This document shows positions 33,325 through 42,052 of a stretch of 64,000 bases of DNA, in pieces; positions within the stretch are counted from its first letter, which is position 1, and each line of letters begins with the position of its first letter. The notes under the pieces were generated by a model that was given only the letters and a program-made list of their open reading frames with translations, searched no databases and had not been told where the DNA came from. Source of the DNA: Aquisalimonas sp007126095 (GTDB lineage Bacteria; Pseudomonadota; Gammaproteobacteria; Nitrococcales; Aquisalimonadaceae); contig NZ_JBLWFT010000005.1 in the NCBI RefSeq assembly GCF_048323695.1, positions 161,128 to 225,127 on the forward strand. Direction: 5' to 3'. The position numbers were made by a program, and so were the translations under genes.

Positions 33325-35130
33325 ATGAACAGCCCCATCGTCAACCGCCGCGATCTCGACTTCCTGCTCTACGAACTGCTGGACGCGGAACAGCTCACGG
33401 AGCGCGAGCGCTACGCCGAGCACAACCGCGAGACGTTCGACGCCGCCATCGAGACGGCGCACCGCGTGGCCGTGGATCATCTCTATCCACACAACCGCAA
33501 GAACGACCTTCAGGAGCCGGAGTTCGACGGCGAGACCGTGACCACCATTCCGGAGGTGAAGCAGGCGCTGGACGTGTACTGCGATACCGGCCTGATCGCC
33601 GCCGCCCAGGATTTCGACCGCGGCGGCATGCAGCTGCCGGCGACCATCGCGCAGACCTGCACCGCCATCACCAAGGGCGCCAACGTGGGCACCTTCGCCT
33701 ACATCGGCCTGACCGTGGCGGCCACGAACCTGATCCTCGCGCACGGCAGCGAGGAGCAGATCGAGCGCTACACGCCGCACATGCTGAGCGGCCGCTTCTT
33801 CGGCACCATGTGCCTGAGCGAGCCCCAGGCAGGGTCGTCACTGGGCGACCTGCGCACCCGCGCCACCCCGCAGGACGACGGAAGCTACCGCATCCAGGGC
33901 AACAAGATCTGGATCTCCGCCGGCGACCACGAGCTCGCCGATAACATCGTGCACATGGTGCTGGCACGCCTGCCCGACGCACCGCCGGGGGTGAAAGGCA
34001 TCTCCCTGTTCATCGTGCCCAAGTACCTGGTCAACGACGACGGCAGCCTGGGCCGGCGCAACGACGTGAAACTCGCCGGGCTCATCCACAAGATGGGCTA
34101 CCGCGGCACCACCTCCACCATGCTCAACTTCGGCGAGAACGGCGACTGCGTGGGCTACATGGTGGGTGGCCCCGGCGACGGCCTGAAGTGCATGTTCCAC
34201 ATGATGAACGAGGCGCGCATCGGCGTGGGCCTCGGTGCCGTCATGCTCGGCTACGGCGGTTACCTCCACTCCCGCGACTACGCGCTGGAGCGCCGCCAGG
34301 GCCGCGCACCGGGCGAGAAGGATCCCACGACGCCGCAGCGACGGCTGGCGGAGCACGCCGACGTGCGCCGCATGCTGCTGGCGCAGAAGAGCTACGTGGA
34401 GGGCGGCCTGGCCCTGGGGCTGTACTGCGCCACCCTGGTGGACGACGAACGCACCCATCCCGACGCCGGCGCAAGGGCCGACGCGGCGCGGCAGCTCGCC
34501 ATTCTCACGCCCATCATCAAGTCCTGGCCGTCGGACTACTGCCTGCGCGCCAACGACCTGGCGATCCAGATCCTGGGCGGTTACGGCTACACCCGCGAGT
34601 ACCCGGTGGAGCAGCACTTCCGCGACAACCGCCTGAACCCGATCCACGAAGGCACCCACGGCATCCAGGCCCAGGACCTGCTGGGCCGCAAGGTGCGCCA
34701 GGAGGACGGCGCCGCGTTCCGCTGCCTGGTGGACACCATGCGTCGCACCGCGGACGACGTGGACCGAAGCGGCCCGACGGCCATGGCCGGCCACGCCGAT
34801 GCCCTGCGGCGCGCCCTGGACACCCTGTGCGACACCACCCAGGCGCTGGCCACGGTGGCGGAAACCGGCGATCAGGAGCGCTACCTGGCCAATGCGAGTT
34901 ACTATCTGGAGATGACCGGGCACATCGTCATGGCCTGGCTGTGGCTGCGGCAAGGGATCACCGCGGCAAACGCAACACCCGCCACGGATGACGACCGGGC
35001 GTTCTACCAGGGGAAGCTGGCGGCGTGCCGCTACTTCTTCAACGTGGAGCTGCCCAAGGCCCACTACCACGCGGATCTGCTCCGCCAGGTAGAGGACACC
35101 CCCCTGACGACCGAACCCGCCTGGCTATGA
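33325..35130 (+). CDS. acyl-CoA dehydrogenase with C-terminal extension, DmdC-like
   Basis: 601-aa acyl-CoA dehydrogenase of the long (about 590-600 aa) branch that includes 3-methylthiopropanoyl-CoA dehydrogenase DmdC. Marks: FFGTMCLSEPQAGSSLGDLR, GNKIWISAGDHELADNIVH, MGYRGTTSTMLNFGENGDCV, the catalytic/FAD region AIQILGGYGYTREYPVEQHFRDNR (quoted in part: ILGGYGYTREYPVEQHFRD) and HEGTHGIQAQDLLGRK, followed by a helical C-terminal domain. Only a weak ribosome site precedes ATG 33325. DMSP-specific function would need DmdA/B/D partners, none of which is seen. Confidence 0.9.
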   Translation: MNSPIVNRRDLDFLLYELLDAEQLTERERYAEHNRETFDAAIETAHRVAVDHLYPHNRKNDLQEPEFDGETVTTIPEVKQALDVYCDTGLIAAAQDFDRGGMQLPATIAQTCTAITKGANVGTFAYIGLTVAATNLILAHGSEEQIERYTPHMLSGRFFGTMCLSEPQAGSSLGDLRTRATPQDDGSYRIQGNKIWISAGDHELADNIVHMVLARLPDAPPGVKGISLFIVPKYLVNDDGSLGRRNDVKLAGLIHKMGYRGTTSTMLNFGENGDCVGYMVGGPGDGLKCMFHMMNEARIGVGLGAVMLGYGGYLHSRDYALERRQGRAPGEKDPTTPQRRLAEHADVRRMLLAQKSYVEGGLALGLYCATLVDDERTHPDAGARADAARQLAILTPIIKSWPSDYCLRANDLAIQILGGYGYTREYPVEQHFRDNRLNPIHEGTHGIQAQDLLGRKVRQEDGAAFRCLVDTMRRTADDVDRSGPTAMAGHADALRRALDTLCDTTQALATVAETGDQERYLANASYYLEMTGHIVMAWLWLRQGITAANATPATDDDRAFYQGKLAACRYFFNVELPKAHYHADLLRQVEDTPLTTEPAWL

Positions 35131-35158
35131 ACCGGCGGGCCCCGACGAGGAGAACACC

Positions 35159-35923
35159 ATGGACATGAAAACCAGTGATCCCGCGCTGAAGACCGATTTC
35201 GACTCGCTCACCGAGTGGGACGTGCGCGTCCAGCTCGCCGCCGCCTACCGGCTGGTGGCCCACTTCGGCTGGGACGACCTGATCTTCACCCACCTCTCCT
35301 GCCGCGTACCGGGGCCGGAGCACCACTTCCTGCTCAACCCCTACGGCTACCTGTTCCACGAGATCACCGCCTCGTCGCTGGTGAAGGTGGACAAGGACGG
35401 CAACGCCGTGGACAAGGATGGCGAAGGCAAGATCAACCCGGCCGGCTTCACCATCCACAGCGCCGTGCACATGGCGCGCGACGACGCCCACGCGGTGATG
35501 CACCTGCACGAGCCGAACTGCATGGCCGTCTCCGCCCAGGAAGGCGGGCTCAAGCCGCTCAGCCAGACCGCCATGCTCTGCCAGGCGCATCTGGCCTTCC
35601 ACGAGTACGAGGGTGTGGCCCTGAACCTGGACGAGCGCGAGCGGCTGATCCGGGATATGGGCGACAAGAACATCATGATGCTCTGGAACCACGGTGTGCT
35701 CACCGCCGGCAAGACGGTGCCGGAGGCGTTCATCTACCTGTACTTCTTCACCCGCGCCTGCGAGATCCAGGTCCGCGCCGGCAACGGTCCGCACCACCTG
35801 CCGGACCAACAGGCCATCGACACCACCCGGGAGCAGGGCCAGATGCTCGGCGGCGCCGCCAAGCTCGCCTGGCCAGGCCTGCTGCGTATCGCCGACGAGC
35901 AGTACCCCGGATTCCGGGAGTGA
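35159..35923 (+). CDS. class II aldolase/adducin family protein
   Basis: 254-aa zinc-dependent aldolase-fold protein. Metal ligands are visible in FTIHSAVHMARDDAHAVMHLHEPN (quoted in part: HAVMHLHEPN) and MMLWNHGVLTAG, with the N-terminal FTHLSCRVPG phosphate-type loop. It lies 28 nt after the DmdC-like dehydrogenase in an apparent operon. Members may be aldolases, epimerases or structural adducin-like proteins; the substrate here is unknown. Confidence 0.9.
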   Translation: MDMKTSDPALKTDFDSLTEWDVRVQLAAAYRLVAHFGWDDLIFTHLSCRVPGPEHHFLLNPYGYLFHEITASSLVKVDKDGNAVDKDGEGKINPAGFTIHSAVHMARDDAHAVMHLHEPNCMAVSAQEGGLKPLSQTAMLCQAHLAFHEYEGVALNLDERERLIRDMGDKNIMMLWNHGVLTAGKTVPEAFIYLYFFTRACEIQVRAGNGPHHLPDQQAIDTTREQGQMLGGAAKLAWPGLLRIADEQYPGFRE

Positions 35924-35938
35924 AGCGGAAATCGTGGT

Positions 35939-35962
35939 GGTGGACCTGAAGGTCCACCCTAC
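35939..35962 (-). repeat. REP-like palindrome, copy 4
   Basis: Consensus form (GGTGGACC-TGAA-GGTCCACC then CTAC), 15 bp after the aldolase stop; minus orientation of the GTAG head. Confidence 0.88.
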
Positions 35963-36006
35963 GGGCTCCGGGATTCCTGCGAGGGGGTGACGTCGGGCGT
36001 GGTGAT

Positions 36007-36030
36007 GGTGGACCTTAAGGTCCACCCTAC
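36007..36030 (-). repeat. REP-like palindrome, copy 5
   Basis: GGTGGACC-TTAA-GGTCCACC then CTAC; minus orientation, head facing copy 6. Lies between convergent genes. Confidence 0.88.
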
Positions 36031-36057
36031 GCCTGCATCCTATCCCGGGGCCGCGGC

Positions 36058-36081
36058 GTAGGGTGGATCTTCAGATCCACC
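36058..36081 (+). repeat. REP-like palindrome, copy 6
   Basis: GTAG head with GGTGGATC-TTCA-GATCCACC stem (compensated A-T pair), plus orientation, head-to-head with copy 5 at 27 bp, 20 bp from the patatin stop. Confidence 0.88.
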
Positions 36082-36101
36082 ATCCACGAACTCACCACTT
36101 T

Positions 36102-37037
36102 CTACACCTCGAACAGGTCCTGCAGCGCCGGGGCCATGCGGCGCACGGCGGCTTCGCCCTCGGCGATGGCCTCCGCGGCCCGGTCGAACTCCAGCAGACC
36201 GATGTGCGACAGCCGCGGCGAGATGAGCATATCCGGCGGATCCCCGGCCATGCGGCTGCGGGTAATGCGGTCCTGCATGATGTTGATGGAGTTCGCCGTC
36301 ACCTGCAGCAGCCCCGGCGTCGGATCGCCGCCGCGCAGCTGCGGCATGGCAGGGACCTTCAGCCAGGGCGCGTGTTCGCGAATGCCGGCGGAGAGGCGGT
36401 CCATCCAGTTGGGATCCATGGCCTCTTCTTCAATCTCCGGCTTGCGGGGACGGCGGATGTGCCGCCCCACCAGGTCGCCGTTGAGGCTCACGGCAATCAC
36501 CCGCTCCGCACCCATGGCCCGGCACAGGGAGACCGGCACCGGGTTGACCAGGCCGCCGTCCACCAGCCAGCGCCCGTCATGACTCACGGGGGTGAAGATC
36601 CCCGGCAGCGAGATGGAGGCACGCACGGCCTCCGGCAGCCCTCCTTCCCGCAACCAGACCTCGAGCCCCGTTTCCAGCTCCGTTGCCACCACGCCCAGGG
36701 GCAGGCGCAGATCCTCGAAACGCGCCTCGCCGAAATGCTCGCGGAAGGTGTTGACCAGCCGTTTACCCTCGAAGAAACCGCCGCTGGAGAACCCCAGATC
36801 CATGTAGCCGATGATGTCGCGACGACTGAGGCGCATCACCCAGTCTTCGAACGCCTCCAGGGCGTCCAGCCCGTAGATGGACCCGACAATGGCCCCGACG
36901 GATGTGCCGGCCACCAGGTCGGGCTCGATCTCCATCTCCGCAAGGGCTTTGATGACGCCGATATGCGACCAGCCGCGTGCGGAGCCGCCGCCGAGGGCGA
37001 GGCCGATGCGGGGTCGGGTCGAACGGGAACTGGGCAC
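36102..37037 (-). CDS. patatin-like phospholipase family protein, RssA-like
   Basis: 311 aa with a Ser-Asp dyad lipid acyl hydrolase fold: oxyanion loop ALGGGSARGWSHIGVI, nucleophile elbow GTSVGA and catalytic Asp in WLVDGGLVNPVPVS. The start is uncertain: the frame opens at a GTG (37094), but family members start a few residues before the GGGSARG loop, so GTG 37037 (MPSSRSTRPRIGLALGG) is chosen; GGAATC lies just upstream. It is cytoplasmic, with no signal peptide. It is convergent with the aldolase gene across a REP cluster. Confidence 0.87.
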   Translation of the reverse strand: MPSSRSTRPRIGLALGGGSARGWSHIGVIKALAEMEIEPDLVAGTSVGAIVGSIYGLDALEAFEDWVMRLSRRDIIGYMDLGFSSGGFFEGKRLVNTFREHFGEARFEDLRLPLGVVATELETGLEVWLREGGLPEAVRASISLPGIFTPVSHDGRWLVDGGLVNPVPVSLCRAMGAERVIAVSLNGDLVGRHIRRPRKPEIEEEAMDPNWMDRLSAGIREHAPWLKVPAMPQLRGGDPTPGLLQVTANSINIMQDRITRSRMAGDPPDMLISPRLSHIGLLEFDRAAEAIAEGEAAVRRMAPALQDLFEV

Positions 37038-37388
37038 GAACGCGATTCCATGGCATTGCTGGTGGATGAGCACGCCATGATACCGCCGCGACACCGGCAG
37101 CGGGAATGGATTCGGCGATTCAGCCGCTCACGACGCCTGCCCGCAGCAGCTGTCTCCGACGTCATGGGCTCGATGATGAGGGTATCGGCCTCCTCGCGGA
37201 TGCCACGCAGCTCGGCAAGGCACGCACGGACAGGCCGCAAGCACCGTTGCACCAACGGTGGCTGCGGCTGCGGCGGACTGCTGCAGACGGTGTTCGAACG
37301 TCGACATGAACGCAACCTCGATCTGGAAGCAGCGACAACATCCTTGTTCGTGGCCACAGTGCACCGGGCGGGGCCGGGCGTGCGCCCG
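37038..37388. other. 351-bp region with no supported gene
   Basis: Several short frames cross this stretch on both strands but none has a ribosome site with a recognisable protein. It contains part of the possible longer patatin N-terminus (to 37094). No clear promoter or repeat was seen. Confidence 0.5.
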
Positions 37389-37838
37389 TCACCCGCGCGC
37401 GGCGGTCCAGCGGGCGAAGGCAATACCGCCCACGGCGCCGCCCAGCGCCATGAGCCCCATGCCGAACGGGCTGCGCGCGGCGGCCACCGGCGTCACCGGC
37501 AACACGGCGGCCATGATCACCAGTGCACACATCACCCCCACCCCACCGGCGAGAAAATAGACGGCCGTGCGCGCATCCGGCGCCTTGCTTGCCAGCAGCC
37601 CGGCTACGGGAAAGGCCAGCAGCAGTGCCGCCGCCACCACCAGCGCCCAGACCGGCGCGAAGCCGAACAGGTCGCGCACGGTCACGCCCAGCCACTGGGC
37701 GGGCGTCACCTCGACCCCGAGGGCGACGATCCACGCCATGCTGAACTGGCTCTGGACGATGGAGCCGAGCACCGCGGCCACAACCACCGCGCCGACCCAC
37801 GCCACCCCGTATCGCACTGCTGATCTCATTCCAGTCAT
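37389..37838 (-). CDS. small integral membrane protein, unknown function
   Basis: 149 aa with four predicted hydrophobic segments (about 8-28, 60-82, 90-112, 118-142) and short charged ends. I do not recognise a family. The opening (MRSAVRYGVAWVGAVVVAAV) is an ordinary first transmembrane helix. It is divergent from the PQQ sugar-dehydrogenase gene, so the 65 bp between them must hold two promoters or be shared. Confidence 0.7.
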   Translation of the reverse strand: MTGMRSAVRYGVAWVGAVVVAAVLGSIVQSQFSMAWIVALGVEVTPAQWLGVTVRDLFGFAPVWALVVAAALLLAFPVAGLLASKAPDARTAVYFLAGGVGVMCALVIMAAVLPVTPVAAARSPFGMGLMALGGAVGGIAFARWTAARG

Positions 37839-37903
37839 CGTGTAAACAGAGTCGTCAGTATGCTGCTATGGTGTCAATTCCCGATTACTACAGAGTCGCA
37901 CGA

Positions 37904-39025
37904 ATGGGCGTGAAGAATGTACTCGTGGCCGTGTTTTCAACCGCATTGGGAATCGCTGCCCTGCCGGCGGTCGCGGCGGCACCCGAGCACCAGCGCGAGA
38001 CCATCGCCGACGATCTCCGCCACCCCTGGTCACTGGCCTTTCTCCCGGACGGCCGCATGCTGGTCACCGAGCGTGAAGGGATCCTGCGCGTCATCGATGA
38101 CGGCACCCTGCATGACGACCCCGTGGCCGGGCTGCCGGAAGTCTACGTGCGCAACCAGGCGGGCCTCTTTGACGTGCAGCCCCATCCCGACTGGGACGAT
38201 AACGGCTGGATCTACCTGAGCTTCGCCCACGGCAGCGACCGCGCCAACAGCCTGCGTGTCATCCGCGGACGTCTGGACGATCACCGGCTCACGGATATCG
38301 AGACCATCTTTACCGCCGAGCCAACCCGCGACACGCCGGTCCACCTGGGCGGCCGTCTGCTGTTCCTGGGCGATGGCACCCTGCTGGTCACCTACGGTGA
38401 CGGCTTCGACTACCGCGAGGACGCGCAGCGGCTGGACAACCACACCGGCACCATCCTGCGCCTCACCGACGATGGCGACGTGCCGGCGGACAATCCCTTC
38501 GTGGATGCCCCCGACGCGCGCCCGGAAATCTTCAGCTACGGCCACCGCAACGTCCAGGGCGTGATCCGCGATGCCGACAATAGCCGACTCTGGGCCCATG
38601 AACACGGCCCCCGCGGCGGTGACGAGCTGAACATACTCACCCCCGGCGGCAACTACGGCTGGCCCGTAGCCACCCACGGCGTGGACTACTCCGGTGCGCG
38701 CATCACGCCGCACACGTCGCTCCCGGACATGGAAGACCCGGTGCACGTCTGGACCCCGGCCATCGCACCCGCCGGCATGGCCCAGTACCGGGGCGACGCG
38801 TTCCCGGAGCTGGACGGCGATCTGCTGATCGCCGGACTGGTGGCGCGCAGCATTGTCCGGGTCCAGCTCGACGACACGACGGTCACCGACACCAGCCGGC
38901 TGTTCGAGGACCTGGACCGGCGCATGCGCGATGTCCGGGTCGGCCCAGATGGCGCCATCTATCTGCTGACGGACCACTCCGACGGCGAACTCATCCGCAT
39001 CACACCAGAAAACGGAGACCAGTGA
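37904..39025 (+). CDS. PQQ-dependent aldose sugar dehydrogenase (YliI/Asd-like)
   Basis: 373-aa periplasmic beta-propeller enzyme that oxidises aldoses with bound PQQ. Signal peptide from ATG 37904 (NVLVAVFSTALGIAALPAV, cut near AAA); ATG 37868 would add 12 residues before it. Family marks: LRHPWSLAFLPDGRMLVTER, DTPVHLGGRLLFLGDG with the catalytic-base His, FSYGHRNVQG with PQQ-binding Arg, and HEHGPRGGDELN. No ribosome site is obvious. The following MFS gene begins at its stop. Confidence 0.92.
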   Translation: MGVKNVLVAVFSTALGIAALPAVAAAPEHQRETIADDLRHPWSLAFLPDGRMLVTEREGILRVIDDGTLHDDPVAGLPEVYVRNQAGLFDVQPHPDWDDNGWIYLSFAHGSDRANSLRVIRGRLDDHRLTDIETIFTAEPTRDTPVHLGGRLLFLGDGTLLVTYGDGFDYREDAQRLDNHTGTILRLTDDGDVPADNPFVDAPDARPEIFSYGHRNVQGVIRDADNSRLWAHEHGPRGGDELNILTPGGNYGWPVATHGVDYSGARITPHTSLPDMEDPVHVWTPAIAPAGMAQYRGDAFPELDGDLLIAGLVARSIVRVQLDDTTVTDTSRLFEDLDRRMRDVRVGPDGAIYLLTDHSDGELIRITPENGDQ

Positions 39026-39026
39026 A

Positions 39027-40229
39027 CTGACTACGGCAGCGCCGGCGGGCGAGAAACGCAACGTCGCCATTCTCGCCATCAATCAGGCGCTGTTCCTGAT
39101 CACGGCGATCACGGTCATGACCCTGGGCGGGCTGGTAGGCCAGCAACTTGCGGCAACGCCGGCGCTCGCCACCCTGCCGGTGGCAGCCATGATGGTGGGC
39201 ACGGTGACCTTCACCCTGCCCGCTTCGCTGTTCATGAAACGCTACGGCCGCCGGCCGGGCTTTCTCATCGGCACCATCTGCGGCGGTGGCCTGGGCGGCG
39301 CGACCGCCGTGGCCGGCATTGTCTTCTCCAGCTTCTGGCTGTTCTGTCTCGGCAACCTGCTGCTCGGGCTCTACCAGGGCTTCGCCATGTACTACCGGTT
39401 CGCCGCCGCGGACGTCGCCTCGGACGCCTTCCGCAGCCGCGCCATATCGCTGGTCATGGCCGGGGGCGTGATCGCCGCCTTTCTCGGCCCCTGGAATGCC
39501 AGCCAGGCAACGACCCTGTTCGCCGCCGCGCCCAATGCCGGCCCCTACGCCATGGTGATCGCCCTGGCACTGGCCGGCTCCGGTCTGCTCGCCTTCCTGC
39601 GCGTGCCGGCGGCCAGCGAACCGGCCCCGGATGCGGTGGCGCGACCATTTGCCACCATCGCGGGGCAGCCGGCATTCCGGGTGGCCCTGATGGCCGCCGC
39701 CGTGGGCTACGCCATCATGATCCTGGTGATGACCGCCACACCCCTGGCCATGCAGGCAGAAGGCTTCGGCATGCGCGAGGCCGCCACGGTCATGCAGTGG
39801 CACGTGCTGGGCATGTTCGCCCCCTCCTTCATCACCGGCCACCTGATCGCGCGCTTCGGCTTGGGGAACATGTTGCTCACCGGCTGCGCGGTACTGGTGG
39901 CGTCGGTATTCGTCGCCGTCAGCGGCGCCAGCTTCACGCACTTCCTCGCGGCGCTGATCCTGCTCGGCATCGGCTGGAATTTCCTGTTCGTCGGCGGCAG
40001 CACGCTGCTGACCCAGACTCATACGCCGGCGGAACGGGGCAAGACCCAGGGCGCCAACGACCTGGTGGTCTTCTCCCTGGTGGCCGTAGGGTCGCTGCTC
40101 TCCGGACTGCTGCTCTACAGCGTCGGCTGGACGTGGCTGAACCTGCTGATGCTGCCGGCGGTGCTGGTGACCGCCGTCGGGGTCTGGCGGCTGCAGCACA
40201 CACAGGAGGTGAGCGCGCCCGCGGGGTAG
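39027..40229 (+). CDS. MFS transporter, probable CTG start
   Basis: About 400 aa with 12 hydrophobic segments. The first ATG in frame (39117) cuts through the first transmembrane helix; the frame is open upstream and codes TTAAPAGEKRNVAILAINQA before it. CTG 39027, 9 nt after GGAG (39014-39017) and 1 nt after the sugar-dehydrogenase stop, gives a normal MFS N-terminus, so I annotate from there. MFS features: LFMKRYGRRPGFLIG loop and a typical 6+6 layout. Substrate unknown; coupling to the PQQ enzyme gene suggests a sugar or sugar acid. Confidence 0.85.
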   Translation: MTTAAPAGEKRNVAILAINQALFLITAITVMTLGGLVGQQLAATPALATLPVAAMMVGTVTFTLPASLFMKRYGRRPGFLIGTICGGGLGGATAVAGIVFSSFWLFCLGNLLLGLYQGFAMYYRFAAADVASDAFRSRAISLVMAGGVIAAFLGPWNASQATTLFAAAPNAGPYAMVIALALAGSGLLAFLRVPAASEPAPDAVARPFATIAGQPAFRVALMAAAVGYAIMILVMTATPLAMQAEGFGMREAATVMQWHVLGMFAPSFITGHLIARFGLGNMLLTGCAVLVASVFVAVSGASFTHFLAALILLGIGWNFLFVGGSTLLTQTHTPAERGKTQGANDLVVFSLVAVGSLLSGLLLYSVGWTWLNLLMLPAVLVTAVGVWRLQHTQEVSAPAG

Positions 40230-40319
40230 TGGGATCAAGTTTTCCGCACGCGGGCCGACACTCCGGACATACGCGCAGACCTCCCCGCCGGAGCGCGCTG
40301 CGATGCCCGACCGCATGCA

Positions 40320-42017
40320 ATGAGGACCGATACCGTGCACGGCCCATTCAGCGCACGCCTGATCACCCTTGCAGCCGTACTGCTGGCGCTGCACGCCCTG
40401 GCACTGGCGGCCGTGGCCACGGAGCTGCTGCCGACCACTGCAGTCGCCCTTCTATCCCTCGGCGCCAGCCTGGGGTGCGCGGCCGCCGCCGTCTACCAAT
40501 GGGGCACCCGCGCCGATCGCGCCGTACGCGATCTGCGGGACGGGCTGGACCGCATCCACGGAAGCGGCGGCGACCTGTCCCAGGACAGCACCGCTCTCGC
40601 CGGCGTGGACTCCGCCAGTGAACAGGTGGTGGCCCAGCTCCGGGAGACCCTGGGCGATCTGCGCTACCGCGCCCTGGATATCGCCGTGGAAGCGGCCCGC
40701 CTGCGCAAGACCACCGGCAGCGCCGAGCAGCGGGCCGAGGATCAGGAGTCGTACTCCCAGCTCATCTTCCAGTCTAGCGAGGAGACCACCCGGGCGCTGG
40801 AGGACATCTCCGGGCGCAGCAACGCCATGTCGGCCAACAACGCCGAGAACCTGGAGCACGTGCGCAGCTCCCGGGATGAACTTGGCCGCGCCTCCGACCG
40901 CATCACCGAGATGAGCCAGCGCTTCGAGCAGTTCGCGGAGACCGTTGGCCGGCTCACGGACAGCGCCGGGCAGATCCGCTCGATCATGAGCCTGGTCCAG
41001 GGCTTTTCCAACCAGACCAATCTGCTTGCGCTGAACGCGGCCATCGAGGCGTCACGCGCTGGAGACGCCGGTCGCGGTTTCGCCGTGGTCGCCGAGGAAG
41101 TCCGCGATCTCGCCAGCAAGGTGCACGAGGCCACCAGCCAGATCGACGGCATTGTCGCGGAGATGGATACCCAGGTGCAGGAGACCGTGGCCGGCAGCGA
41201 GCAGATGCGCCAGTACGCCGAGGAGACCCGTGTCGCCGTGGGCGGCGCCACGGATACCTTTGCCGGCATGGTGGACGCGCTGGAGAACGCCCACGGCGAG
41301 CTGATCGCCATTGGTACATCCATCGAGGAGCTGACGGTCACCAACCAGGACATCCACGCCCGCAGTACGGAGATCCGCGACCTGGGCCAGCAGGTCCACG
41401 AATCCATGCGCGAGTCCGCCGCCTTCTCCGCCACGCTGCGCGAGGCCTCCGAGCAGAGCATGGCGCTGCTTGCGCGCTACCGTCTGGGCGAGGGCACGCT
41501 GGAGAGCATTCTGGACACGGCGACGACCTACCGCGACCAGGTCCAGCATACGCTGGAGGCGATGCTGACTGAGGGACTCAACCTGTTCGATCAGGACTAC
41601 CAGTGCGTGTTCGACGGCGACCCCAAGAAGTACACCACCGCCTACACCGAGGCATTCGCCCGTCGTTTCCAGGACACGGTCGACGCTGGCCGGGACGAAA
41701 TCCCGGGGTGCGCCTACATGCTGATCATTGACCGCGCCGGTTACGCGGCGATCCACCACTCGAACGTCTCGGAACCGCCGACCGGCGACCCGGAGCAGGA
41801 TGTGCCGCGCAGCCGCCACCAGCGCATCTTCGCTGCCAACGACACGGAAATCCGCCGGGCGCGCAATACCGATCCACTGCTGCTGCAGACCTACCTGCGT
41901 GACACGGGCGAGGTCTTGAACGATCTCTCGTTGCCCATCATGCTGCGGGACCGGCACTGGGGGGCGCTGATCTGCGGATTCCGCCCTGACGTGGTCATGC
42001 GCCAGCACCAGGAGTAA
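40320..42017 (+). CDS. methyl-accepting chemotaxis protein with C-terminal sensor domain
   Basis: 565-aa chemoreceptor. Two closely spaced N-terminal membrane helices (about 13-60) with almost no periplasmic loop, then a coiled-coil cytoplasmic rod whose hairpin tip reads QTNLLALNAAIEASRAGDAG and GRGFAVVAEEVRDLA, the CheA/CheW-contact sequence. After about residue 410 comes a globular region (RDQVQHTLEAMLTEGLNLFD, then CAYMLIIDRAGYAAIHHSN, and LSLPIMLRDRHWGALICGFR) resembling a cytoplasmic Cache/PAS-like sensor. No CheR-binding pentapeptide ends it. No other chemotaxis genes adjoin. Confidence 0.9.
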   Translation: MRTDTVHGPFSARLITLAAVLLALHALALAAVATELLPTTAVALLSLGASLGCAAAAVYQWGTRADRAVRDLRDGLDRIHGSGGDLSQDSTALAGVDSASEQVVAQLRETLGDLRYRALDIAVEAARLRKTTGSAEQRAEDQESYSQLIFQSSEETTRALEDISGRSNAMSANNAENLEHVRSSRDELGRASDRITEMSQRFEQFAETVGRLTDSAGQIRSIMSLVQGFSNQTNLLALNAAIEASRAGDAGRGFAVVAEEVRDLASKVHEATSQIDGIVAEMDTQVQETVAGSEQMRQYAEETRVAVGGATDTFAGMVDALENAHGELIAIGTSIEELTVTNQDIHARSTEIRDLGQQVHESMRESAAFSATLREASEQSMALLARYRLGEGTLESILDTATTYRDQVQHTLEAMLTEGLNLFDQDYQCVFDGDPKKYTTAYTEAFARRFQDTVDAGRDEIPGCAYMLIIDRAGYAAIHHSNVSEPPTGDPEQDVPRSRHQRIFAANDTEIRRARNTDPLLLQTYLRDTGEVLNDLSLPIMLRDRHWGALICGFRPDVVMRQHQE

Positions 42018-42052
42018 TGCCGCTCTGCGGGCGGCGCCAACGCGGATCGCCC

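Noticed and set aside
31957..33780. 607-codon minus-strand frame opposite the PimD-like and DmdC-like dehydrogenase genes
   Set aside because: Antisense shadow without start signal or family match.
37128..37364. Possible small gene in the patatin-membrane protein gap
   Set aside because: Cys/Ala/Arg-rich frame without ribosome site, signal or family resemblance.
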